64,000 bases of DNA from Phyto melanocephala (taxonomy: Eukaryota; Arthropoda; Insecta; Diptera; Rhinophoridae), in NCBI GenBank assembly GCA_941918925.1, contig OW799237.1:94585015-94649014 (forward strand), given 5' to 3'. The notes under the pieces are model-generated. The model worked only from the letters and a program-made list of their open reading frames with translations. It did not search any database and had not been told where the DNA came from. The first letter of the stretch is position 1. Each line of letters begins with the position of its first letter. Positions 47,388-56,640 of this stretch are shown here, in pieces. Position numbers and translations under genes: made by a program.

Positions 47388-48435
47388 ATGGAGCGATGTA
47401 CGAAAAAGCAACGCTTTATATATGAGAAAACTTATTAGAAAAATTTCGAAAGTTATGCTGAGACCGCTCGCAAGCTTCGAAGAAGCTTCAGTCGAAAAAG
47501 GTCACCAATGTGTCAACCGTTCAAAGAGTGATTAAAAAAATTTGAAGAAACTGGATCAGTTATGGATAATAAGACTCCTGTGCATCAACGCACCTATCGA
47601 TCCCTTGAAAAAATTGCTGTTGTAAAAGATAATATCACCGAAACCTCGAAAATATCAATTCGTCGTCGTTCTTAAAACCCTAAAATTTTAAAAGGCACTA
47701 TGCAGCGAATTTTGAGAAAAAATATCTAGTTTCATGCGTACAAAATTTGGTTCATTCAGTAGCTTAAACCAGCAGACCGTGGTAATAGTCGGCAATTCGT
47801 TTAATGGGTATTGGAGCAAAGTAAAGTCAATGCCAATTTTTTGAAAAAAGTCATATTCTCTGATGAAGCGCATTACCATCTGAATGACTTTGTGAATACC
47901 CAAAATATTCGAGTTTTGGGTTCAGAAGATTAGCACTTAGGCCATGAAAAACTAATGCACCCACACAAGCAAGCCTTTAAGTGAAAATTTGAACCAGACG
48001 TCGTAAATGGGCCTTACTTTTTTGAAGATGAGGAAGAAATTGCAGTGACTGTGAAAGACGTTGTAGGAACATTATAACGGAGTTCTTGTGGCCCCAACTG
48101 GACATGGCATGTATCTACTAGATGACATGTTGTTTCAGTAAAACGGCACCACCTATCACACAGTGCATTTAACAATCGATTCATATCAGCAACGATTTCA
48201 TGAACAAATTATCTCAAGAAGTTCAGCAGGCCACCAAGATCATGCAGTTATTTAACTCCGAGCGATTTTTTTTGGGGTTCTGTGAAATCTAGGGTCTATG
48301 CGAATAAACCTGAAATAATTCTTGAGTTAAATCCGAGATCCGATGCGTCATCAGTAAGATACAGCCAGTCTCTGTGAAAAAATTACGAAAACTTGAATGA
48401 AAATAGTAATGGCTTAACATTAGAGCCGTTGAGGG
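47388..48435 (+). pseudogene. Near full-length mariner transposase pseudogene
   Basis: Starts at ATG 47388 ('MERCTKKQRFIYEKTY', helix-turn-helix), continues through 'ESYAETARKLRRSF', 'VKKFEETGSV'-like linker text, 'MQRILRKNI', then 'VIFSDEAHYHLNDFVNTQN' with the first Asp (about 47843-47900), 'HPHKQAFK', 'VNGPYFFEDEEEIAVTV', a second box altered to 'FQ-NGTTYHTVHLTIDS' (Asp changed to Asn), and 'LTPSDFFWGSVKSRVYANKP' at the third. At least six stops or shifts are visible. It covers essentially the full protein length, unlike the deletion derivatives nearby. TIRs were not identified. Confidence 0.85.
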
Positions 48436-49215
48436 CTTCTTTATAATCTAATAAAAAGTCATAACTATCTCAGAAATACTAGTTTTTACTTTAAGATGAC
48501 AAAGTGAAATCCTACTGAGACATTCTTTACACTGACATCGAAATTAAAAACGAAATATATTTCATTTCATTGAATACCTCTATCATATTTTTTCAATGCA
48601 ATAAACATATTTTCACATGTAAACAAACATATGTCGAAAACTTAAACAGTCTTTTCTATTAAATTTAAATTAAATTTTATTTTAAAGAAATAAGAGATCT
48701 AACAAAAAAAAAAAAAAACAAATAAAAAGAAATTTAACAATTTTGAAATCGATAAAGTTAAAAATAAATCTAACAAAACAGAGTGTAGTTCATTTAAAAC
48801 ATGTTCATTAGGCCCACGGCTGTTAAAGAGAATAATGCAATATACACACATTTCTACTCTTATATTTTTAGTTTTTTTTTTTTAAATTTAAACTTTTGTA
48901 GCAATTCATGTGAAAAACTGTTGAAAATGTGCACAGAATATTGAGGATGTACAAGTATAGTATGTTTGTTTTGTTACATGCTGAACACACATGCAAAACG
49001 CACACATGGACATAAAAACTAAATACATGCAAAAAAGTTTTTTATTTTATAAAAAATCTGCATTAAATTCGTGCAAATTACACACGTAAGAAAACAATTT
49101 TTTTTAATAAAATTTTTTTTGTTAAATAATTTCAGTATTTTATTTAAATAAATTATTATTTCTAATAAAAGTTTTTTGAGATTGAAATAATAACACTGTG
49201 CTAGTTGAAAAAACA
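48436..49215. other. No gene seen
   Basis: A/T-rich spacer with poly-A and poly-T runs. Confidence 0.35.
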
Positions 49216-49870
49216 GACAAGCCGGGCACCTAGCGTTTTAACATAATTCGGGTACGCTAAATCCAGTGGTGCCCTCGGTTTTTTAAGATTGGCTCTGGTT
49301 TTCGAGATATACCGTTATTTCGAAAATGGAGGAGGTTGCACCACATATGTTCGCGTAACTCAAAAACGCTTTAGCTTATTCCAAAAACTTAAAAAACCGA
49401 AATTCCGCAATAAAATTTCCTTTAAGAAAAGTAAAACTTCTTTCTAATATCCGTAGTCGTTTTAGAAAAATAATTTTTTTTTTTTTTAAAATTAATTTTT
49501 TTATAAAAATTTCGAAATTTTTGTTCTTTAAAAATTCATAAAAAATTAAAAAATGCAGCTAGGCTTCTAATTTTTTGCAAACATATAAAAAACAAAGCTG
49601 CTAACAAAACAAGCCATAAATGATTAAAATCTGTTAGCACCTTTTGATTTTATTCACAAAAGTCGACAAATTTTAATTAATTTAAGAATTTCATAAAACA
49701 CAATATTTGTATGGGAGCCTCCCTAAGGGATGGTGATAAAGGGAAAGTATAATTTAAGAAAATGTTAAGAACAAAAAACAATGAAGGTCGGTCATACATT
49801 TTATCCCCCTAGGAGTGAATCCTAGGCCTTAGAAACAAATGTTGGGAATGAAAAATAAAGTTGCGCAGGT
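49216..49870 (+). repeat. Left TIR of the 3.5-kb transposon
   Basis: Pairs with 52066-52722. Landmarks from outside in: GCACCTAGCGTTTTAACATA, ATGGAGGAGGTTGCACCACA, GCAGCTAGGCTTCTAA, GTCGACAAATTTTAATT, CCTAGGAGTGAATCCTAGG, ATAAAGTTGCGCAG. It contains a perfect small palindrome CCTAGGAGTGAATCCTAGG-type hairpin near its inner end. Confidence 0.95.
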
Positions 49871-49950
49871 CATACATTTGGCCCGTTTAGGGGTATCTCA
49901 GGCGCTGCAGGTGCAAAATTTAAGGCTAGGGTTCTACGCGTATAAAAAAA

Positions 49951-50047
49951 TTTTAAATTAGTGACATGTAGCAAAACTGCTTTTAAGCTGCTTTTGGAAG
50001 AATCAATGAATAAGCGCCAATCTCCAGGATTACATTCATTTTGCATT
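49951..50047 (-). other. Antisense copy of the transposase segment 50985-51080
   Basis: The minus strand reads 'MQNECNPGDWRLFIDSSKSS' and on to 'LKAVLLHVTNLK', matching codons of the main frame at 50985-51080 with only two visible nucleotide differences over about 97 bp. It therefore includes the presumed first catalytic Asp codon. It lies between the left TIR and the transposase start, inverted relative to the gene. Beyond it on both sides the similarity stops abruptly. Confidence 0.95.
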
Positions 50048-50226
50048 GTGCAACGGTATTTGGCATGGTTCTTGGAATTAAAAATTAAAACATAGTATTT
50101 TTGAATTACCTGTGATTTCAAGTTATTGGCAATAAAATCTACACCTGGAAACGGTAAAAATATTATTCGTCCTGGCTTTTTTTTTTACAAAACATGCGAC
50201 TAGTACTTTGATTAAAACAATTACAG

Positions 50227-50234
50227 TATAAATA
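50227..50234 (+). promoter_or_regulatory. Possible TATA box of the transposase
   Basis: TATAAATA lies 30 bp before the ATG region at 50264. If used, transcription would begin only a few bases before the ATG and would exclude the antisense segment from the mRNA. A/T-rich DNA makes chance TATA motifs common. Confidence 0.25.
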
Positions 50235-50263
50235 AGAGTTCCTCATATATTGAAATATCTAAG

Positions 50264-51936
50264 ATGGGGCCGTGTAAAAAGTTTAATTACTTTTGTTATG
50301 TGTGTGGGAAATATAAAAATATGCCAAGTCGCCGTAAAATCACTACTGAAACAAGTACCTTGTATGAATCATATTTTTCTTTAAGTGTTATATGGTAAGA
50401 GTTGGACACCATCAATAGTGTGTACACACTGCATTTACCATTTAAATAAGTGGGAAAAAAATGGAGACGCCATGCCATTTGGTGTTCCAATGATTTGGAG
50501 AGATCCCATAGTTCATGTTGAAGATGAGTGTTATGCGTGCATAAATTATACAGCGGGTATAAACAGAAGAAAAATGATTTATATGTCTTATACTGAAACA
50601 GCATATGCTCGATTTCCGCTGCCACATTCTGATGAAATTACTGTTCCGGGTAGCCATATACCAACAGAACATATTTCCTCAATAATACATTCTGTTGAAG
50701 CGGATAGACCAGCTACTTCAATGTATCAACCGTCATGCATCACGGTTCCATGCAGTCACAATGAAATCACGCAAGATCGTCTGGATATAATGGTACGGCG
50801 TCTAAAATTATCTCAAAGACAGAGCATTCTCTTGGCAAAAGAGTTAAAACGAGCTAATATTTTAGCACCAGGTGTACAAACATACGGGGATATCAATCGC
50901 CATAGACGATTTACGACTTTTTTTAAATCTATTGAGAATAATTCTATTGCGTATTGTACTGACATCCGCGGATTGGTTTTAACGATGCAAAATGAATATA
51001 ATCCTGGAGATTGGCGCTTATTCATTGATTCTTCCAAAAGTAGCTTAAAAGCAGTTTTGCTACATGTCACTAATTTAAAAAGTCCTATTCCGATAGCACT
51101 TAGCACAAATACTAAAGAGACATACGCATCAATGAAAAAAATAATACAGTTAATTAAATATGAAGACCACAAGTGGAAAATATGCGCAGATTTAAAAGTG
51201 GTAGCTCTTTTAAGAGGCATGCAATTGGGCTATACTAAAAATATGTGCTTCATGTGCTTATGGAATACGCGTTTCGATGGCGACCAGTACAATACACGGG
51301 ATTGGGCTTTACGTGAGGAAAGCAGATTGCATAGAAACAATGTTATTGAATTACCACTTGTGTCGATGGAAAAGATTTTGCTTCCTCCACTCCACATCAA
51401 ACTGGGTATTGTAAAAAATTTTATAAAAGCATTGAGCCCAGATGGTGTTGCTTTTACCGAATTGCACCGAATTTTTCCACGATTAAGCGGCATGAAAGTA
51501 AAAGAAGGTATGAACTCTAACTACTTTATTAAATTAGATTTATATTTCATTTCATAATGTTTCTATTTTACAGGAATTCTTAATGGACCGGACATTCGCC
51601 GTCTTATGAAGGACCATCAATTTGAGGTTGCATTGAATGATACGTGTGAAATCAGTAGTAGAAAATGTATTAGGAAATCATCGGTCTGAAAACTGGCGAA
51701 TTTTAATCAAAAATATGCTAACCGCATTTAAAAACTTAAACGTTAGAATGTCATTGAAAATACATTTTTTGCATTGCAATGCCGAAAAATTTAATGAACA
51801 ATCACCAGCCGAGTCTGATGAACATGGCGAGAGATTTCACCAAGTAACAGCCAGGCTCGAACACTGGTATAGCGGCAAACAACTTGATTCGCTATTAGGG
51901 GATATTTGTTGGAATCTGGAGGAGGAAGAAGAATAA
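50264..51936 (+). pseudogene. Transposase of the long-TIR element, two exons, frameshifted
   Basis: From ATG 50264 the protein opens with 'FNYFCYVCGKYKNMPSRRKI', a Cys-x2-Cys start. A 1-nt shift near 50385 moves to the long frame with 'SIVCTHCIYHLNKW' (second Cys pair) and 'VPMIWRDPIVHVEDECYACI'. The middle carries 'DWRLFIDSSKSSLKAVLLH' (likely first acid, about 51010), 'KWKICADLKVVALLRGMQLG' (likely second, about 51190) and 'CFMCLW', then 'LPPLHIKLGIVKNFIKAL'. An intron (51508-51573) follows. Exon 2 has 'DIRRLMKDHQ', a second frame change near 51640, 'VVENVLGN', 'IHFLHCNAEKF' and 'SDEHGERFHQ' (likely the third acid), ending at TAA 51934-51936. I recall this protein type as a frequent repeat-borne family in arthropods and other animals, but cannot name its superfamily. 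The triad is inference. Confidence 0.85.
51508..51573 (+). other. Intron of the transposase
   Basis: 66 bp, GTATGA at the donor and TTTTACAG at the acceptor. Removal joins 'VKEG' to 'ILNGPDIRR' in frame, which fits the continuous text expected for the family. The size is typical for small fly introns. Confidence 0.85.
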
Positions 51937-52065
51937 ATTTCTAAATAAAAACTATTTAACAACAAAAAATTTTTAGTTTGGTTATATAAAAAATTCAAAA
52001 ATTTCATCTTTTCTGAAAAAATCAAAAGTTGTAGACAGACTTTAATCACAAATAGCTTATTTTGC

Positions 52066-52722
52066 ACCTGCGCAACTTTATTTTTCATTCCCATCATTTG
52101 TTTCTAAGGCCTAGGATTCACTCCTAGGGGGATAAAATGTATGACCGACCTTCATTGTTTTTTGTTCTTAACATTTTCTTAAATTATACTTTCCCTTTAT
52201 CACCATCCCTTAGGGGGGCTCCCATACAAATATTGCGTTTTATGAAATTCTTAAATTAATTAAAATTTGTCGACTTTTGTAAATAAAATCAAAAGTTGCT
52301 AACAGATTTTAATCATTTATAGCTTGTTTTGTTAGCAGCTTTGTTTTTTATATGTTTGCAAAAAATTAGAAGCCTAGCTGCATTTTTTAATTTTTTATGA
52401 ATTTTTAAAAAAAAAAATTTTGAAATTTTGATAAAAAAATTAATTTTTTTTTCAAAAAAAAAATTATTTTTTTTAAAACGACTACGGATATTAGAAAGAA
52501 ATTTCACTTTTCTTAAAGGAAATTTTATTGCGGAATTTCGGTTTTTTAAGTTTTTGGAATAAGCTAAAGCGTTTTTGAGTTACGCGAACATATGTGGTGC
52601 AACCTCCTCCATTTTCGAAATAACGGTATATCTCGAAAACCAGAGCCAATCTTAAAAAATCGAGGGCACCACTGGATTTAGCGTACCCGAATTATGTTAA
52701 AACGCTAGGTGCCCAGCTTGTC
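52066..52722 (-). repeat. Right TIR of the 3.5-kb transposon
   Basis: Inverted partner of 49216-49870 with only scattered differences, mostly in the A/T runs around 52410-52470 (left 49460-49530). Immediately inside it the text TTTTGCACCTGC reappears in the left half at about 49902-49918, displaced by about 35 bp of extra DNA. Confidence 0.95.
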
Positions 52723-53102
52723 ACGAAAAAAAAGTGTCAATTTCATGCACAGTGTAATCAAAATTATTAAACCAAGCTTAAATTGATGTTTTAAACTTAT
52801 TTGGTCAATTTAAAGTAGTATCTAATAATGTACTATGTCGTATATTTCACATAATAAAACAGAGACTTTGAAGATCTTTCGTTACAAATTTTAAAAAATA
52901 AAGTTTTGGCCAAAAATTACCATGCTACCATTACCATGCTTGTGCTAGACAACTTATAAAACGTAGCCGAATTTCTTTAGAACAACGGTAAAACTTGTTT
53001 TTGAATAATAAAGCATCAGTGTAAATTGTCACTAAGCATCAATTTAGTTGATAAATGTCTGTGGACAGCAGCGTCTCAAGAAAAGTGTGTTAGTTTAAAA
53101 AA
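52723..53102. other. No gene seen
   Basis: A/T-rich spacer; could include the untranslated 5' end of the piggyBac-like element. Confidence 0.3.
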
Positions 53103-54330
53103 ATGGATAAATTGAATAATTTTGCGATGAAGAAGTAAGTGTTTATTTGTATTTTAAAAAATATTAGGCAGAATCGACTAAATAATTTTTAATAATAATA
53201 CTATGGGGTCTTAGAATAAAACATGGTTTTATTACTTTAAAAATTTTGTTGTTATATACTTTTTTTTAAAGAATTTTGTAGATGTCTCCATATGGACACA
53301 CGGGTACAAACACGGAAGCAATTATAAAATTTTCTAAAATTTTTGTTTTTTATTTTTTGGCTTTGATTTCAATTAATTTTCAACAAATTAAAAGAAAACT
53401 AACGCTAAAAGAGGTTTTGGACTACATAGAAGAGCTAGATGGTGAAAATGAAGGCAACAAAAACAATGTGAGCCAGATTTTTATTGAACTTTCGGAAAAT
53501 AAAGGATATTATAATGGGGAAGATGACGCTGAAAATTACGGGGAGGGCATTTCATATGATTTATGTTCAAAACAATTAAAAGCTTATTTCTTTTCAGCTG
53601 TTCTCTTATCTAAAATCACATGGCCATAATGGAACTGGAAACCATAAGAGAGAATCGAATTCATCATTACCTAAGAAAAGTGAAATTAAAAAAGAGAAAC
53701 GTGAATTTTGCGTAGCAGTTACTGCAGAAAGCAGAGGTATACATTTTGTGAAGTGGATCGACAATAGTGTAGTGAGTGTTGCTTCTTCTACATTTGTCAA
53801 ATTCCCTATGACAAATACATCTCGGTATTGCCGCGAAAAAGGGACGAAGGTCAACGTATCACGTCCATCTTCAATAACAAACTACAATAAATTTTTGTGT
53901 GGAGTGGATCGAATGTATCAAAATAAATCCTTATATATAAATAGCATACAAAGAAAAAAACTGATGGCAATCAATTTTTACAAGCCTAATTGACGTTTGC
54001 GTTTAAAATTCTTGGCAGATTAAGCCAAAAAAAATTCACAAATTTGTCACAAATTGAATTCTACTGCAAACATTATGGAGAAAAGCCATAACGACCAGGT
54101 CCATCAGTAAACTGCGAAAGAAAAGAAAATATTGATACAGTTCAAGCGACATTGCAATTTGATGGGTGTGGTCTGCAATTTGATGGGTGTGGTCATTACG
54201 TTGTGTCACTAGAAAAAGAGACGTTGCGCCTGAGAATATTGTAAGTTAGTTGTTCGAACGGCCTGTATCAAGTGTGACGTCGGTCTTTGTGTTAAATGCT
54301 TCATGTTCCACCACATGGATTCAAGAAACT
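53103..54330 (+). pseudogene. Internally deleted piggyBac-like transposase
   Basis: A possible first exon 'MDKLNNFAMKK' (53103-53135) ends at a good donor (GTAAGT). The frame then shows the acidic piggyBac N-terminus 'RKLTLKEVLDYIEELDGENE' (about 53393-53455) and 'DDAENYGEG'. Near 53600 it jumps to the C-terminal third: 'TIRENRIHHYLRK' (about 53643), 'IHFVKWIDNSVVSVASSTF' (about 53741-53795), 'RPSSITNYNKFLCGVDRMYQ' (about 53860-53920), then 'CGHYVVSLEKE' and the Cys-rich tail 'CIKCDVGLCVKCFMFHHM' (about 54265-54320), typical of piggyBac relatives. The catalytic core with the first Asp residues is deleted and there are shifts and stops. Typical proteins are near 600 residues; less than half remains. 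Confidence 0.85.
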
Positions 54331-54470
54331 GAGCTTTATGTTTATATAAATGAAAATTGATCTGAAAAATGCCTTATATTGCATAAAATGCAATAAAAAT
54401 AATTATTTTTATAATTTTTTTTTTTTAATTTAAGTTCCTGTGTACGTACCCGTGTAGCCATATGGACACA
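53283..54470. repeat. 25-bp inverted repeat around the piggyBac remnant
   Basis: TGTCTCCATATGGACACACG plus GGTAC at 53283-53307 pairs with the complement of 54446-54470 (TGTGTCCATATGGCTACACG plus GGTAC). Each arm has its own palindromic core CCATATGG. No TTAA lies directly at the outer edges, so these are not canonical piggyBac termini. They may be subterminal repeats or belong to another element. Confidence 0.8.
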
Positions 54471-55059
54471 CCACTTTTTTAACACAATTTACATTCCATT
54501 GTCAAAAACAGCTTTTAGATTTAAAAAACTAAATCTACTAAACCAAGCAAAGTAACCAAATTAAAATTTCTAGCAAAAAAAGGTTGTGGAACAATTTGGG
54601 TTAAACATTTTCTCGTTGCTCTAACAAATTGAGTTTGGTATGTGTTTTTAACTGAATTTTCAGGAGAACAAAATAAGCATTTTATCTTGTTACTTTACAG
54701 TATTCAACGTACGCATATAGACTATGGTTTATTTTTCAACCAATCCAGATATCCTTAAACGGTTTGATGGATGTTCGACCATTAAACCTTAAAAGTAGAG
54801 CAATAAAAAAATTTTAAAAATTGTCACATAACCGATTACGTCAGAGCAGCGACGATTTATTAAATGTTTTGTTTTCTCTTTGGTTAAAATTGAATTTTAG
54901 ATGTCTCAACATGTTTTACAGAGCTGTATGTGGTATTAATCTTTTTTAAATATCAGGAATGGATTGCTATTGATATCAAAAGAAATTCTTCAGACATGAG
55001 CAAACAAACATGACATCTTTAGTTTTTCCCATATTTTACATGTCTTAATTTTTAAGCCT
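54471..55059. other. No gene seen
   Basis: A/T-rich spacer. Confidence 0.3.
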
Positions 55060-56640
55060 TAGGTTAATTTAGAGAAATGTTTGCCACTATATATAGATAT
55101 GATGTGCATCTAAGGATATTAGTAAAAAATTTTGGACAAATCAGCCAGTAATCGGCAAAATTATAGGTAAAATTATTTTTTAAAAAATATCAAGTCACTA
55201 AAGCTTTTGGTTAATTTTTAGACATGTTTAAAGCACCCAAACACAAGCCGTAATCTTAAAAATTATTTCTAAGGAAAACTAAAAAAAATTCGTTGGAAAC
55301 TAATACCATAGACAGATGACAGCGTTAATTTGAATTAGAATCTCACAAATGCAAATTATAATTTTGCTGTGACAAACGACAGCTTTTGCATTTAGTAAAC
55401 AGCTGTTTGTTTGTCAATTAATTTTTTTACATTAACATCGAGATCAAATGGATAGAAGGCAAAAAGTACGAAAAGCAGCTAAGCTGTTGGTGAAAAATAC
55501 CTATTTATTTGAAGAAGAGCTGAAATAATTTTGCTAAAACTGCTTCATAACTTTACGTCTTGACGAACCATCGATTTGTTTAGACTAGAACAAAACGTCG
55601 GCAGAGCAACAGTCAAAAAATTGTTCATGTTTTTTGATATGATATGAAAACGCATAAAATGTATTTTGTTGCTATTTTTATGTGTCGTCTCTTTCTTTCA
55701 TGTTCAGACATCGTTGTTCGAACAAATGTTCTGACAACGTTGTTTAAACAAGAACATAACATCGACAACAGCGGTCCACACCAGGAAAATTCATGTGCGC
55801 ACAAAATTTTATGGTTGTTCGAGCAAATTAATGGCTGGTGTAGACCATAGGTAATGCGAAAATTGTAAATGCACTAGCAATCAGAAATCTGAACATGTTG
55901 CTACAAGTTGGGATGGTAGAAATACACTCTGAAATAAGAGAAAGGGAATTGTGGAAACTCGTAGGGTTAATGATATTTTTATAATTATAATTCATATGTA
56001 TGTAGGTTCACATTGCAATTGGCAGCGGAATAGCGGAATTAAAACAACTTACCTTTGCTGACTCTGAATCCATATTAATTTTACATTTTTGATTTTTTAT
56101 TTTTTTTTATTGATTGCCGACCGTGTTGTCATATTGAAATAGCTAAATTCAGTATAAATTCAATATGATTTAGTGCATTTACATGAAATGTAATACACAT
56201 TGGTATGGGGATAATTCACAAGTTAATTTGAATTAAGACTTTTAATGCAAATTAACGCTGTCGTCTGTCTATGGTATAACTGAGATAAAACCACAACAAT
56301 ACAAATGCTTCGATATTTTTCCTAGAATTTACAAACGATAATTGAATTTTTTATCTTATGGAAAACAAAAGTGATGTATGGGTATAAAAAAAGGCTTGAC
56401 AAGGAGTACCCCCACTACAAAATGGCGTACAATAAATTTATACTATATGTTTCTATGGGTCAAATGAAGTAATTAAAAATGTAACCACATCAACCCCCTC
56501 AATATTGGTATTAAACAAATGGAATTGACCGGTATAATGCAGTAAACTATGAAAAAGTTTAAATCTAAGATGACGCCGTAAACAAAACGGCGGATAATTT
56601 TTTTCTCAACCCCATCGATATCTGATACTCATATTAGCTT
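55060..56640 (+). mobile_element. HINE family C, copy 5, split by a Harbinger-type element
   Basis: Left part 55090-55303 and right part 56280-56640 join in the order seen in copies 1 and 2 ('GGCAAAATTATAGG', then 'AACTGAGATAAAAC', then 'AAAATGGCGTACAATAAATT'). Both outer ends are missing or decayed. The insertion at 55304-56276 lies between them. Confidence 0.6.
55304..56276 (+). mobile_element. PIF/Harbinger-type element with TAA duplication
   Basis: Ends TACCATAGACAGATGACAGC / complement TACCATAGACAGACGACAGC, continuing GTTAATTTG on both, flanked by TAA at 55301-55303 and 56277-56279. The paralogous HINE at about 28275-28290 reads GAAACTAACTGAGAT with a single TAA, confirming the insertion. 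A 3-bp TAA duplication is the PIF/Harbinger signature. A short frame from ATG 55448 ('MDRRQKVRKAAKLLVKN', 'LFEEELK') could be a transposase N-terminal remnant. Stops follow and no catalytic motif is visible. 973 bp, non-autonomous. Confidence 0.85.

Larger units (their letters stand above)
49216..52722 (+). mobile_element. 3.5-kb DNA transposon with 655-bp TIRs, superfamily unassigned
   Basis: A complete-looking element: ends GACAAGCYGGGCACCTAGCG in inverted orientation, TIRs of about 655 bp that are nearly identical, and a single spliced transposase gene between them. Outer flanks (AAAAAACA left, ACGAAAAA right) do not give a convincing target duplication. The near identity of the TIRs suggests a comparatively young insertion or ongoing conversion, although the gene already has frameshifts. 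A 97-bp antisense copy of the transposase sits just inside the left TIR. Total 3507 bp. Confidence 0.92.

Noticed and set aside
50296..51493. Minus-strand frames of 76-135 codons under the long-TIR transposase
   Set aside because: Shadows of the plus-strand transposase, which has recognisable motifs; the minus frames have none.
53282..53400. ATG at 53282 as the start of the piggyBac-like protein
   Set aside because: The first 35-40 codons fall in the inverted repeat and low-complexity DNA. The recognisable piggyBac text starts near 53393, and a better start with a splice donor lies at 53103.
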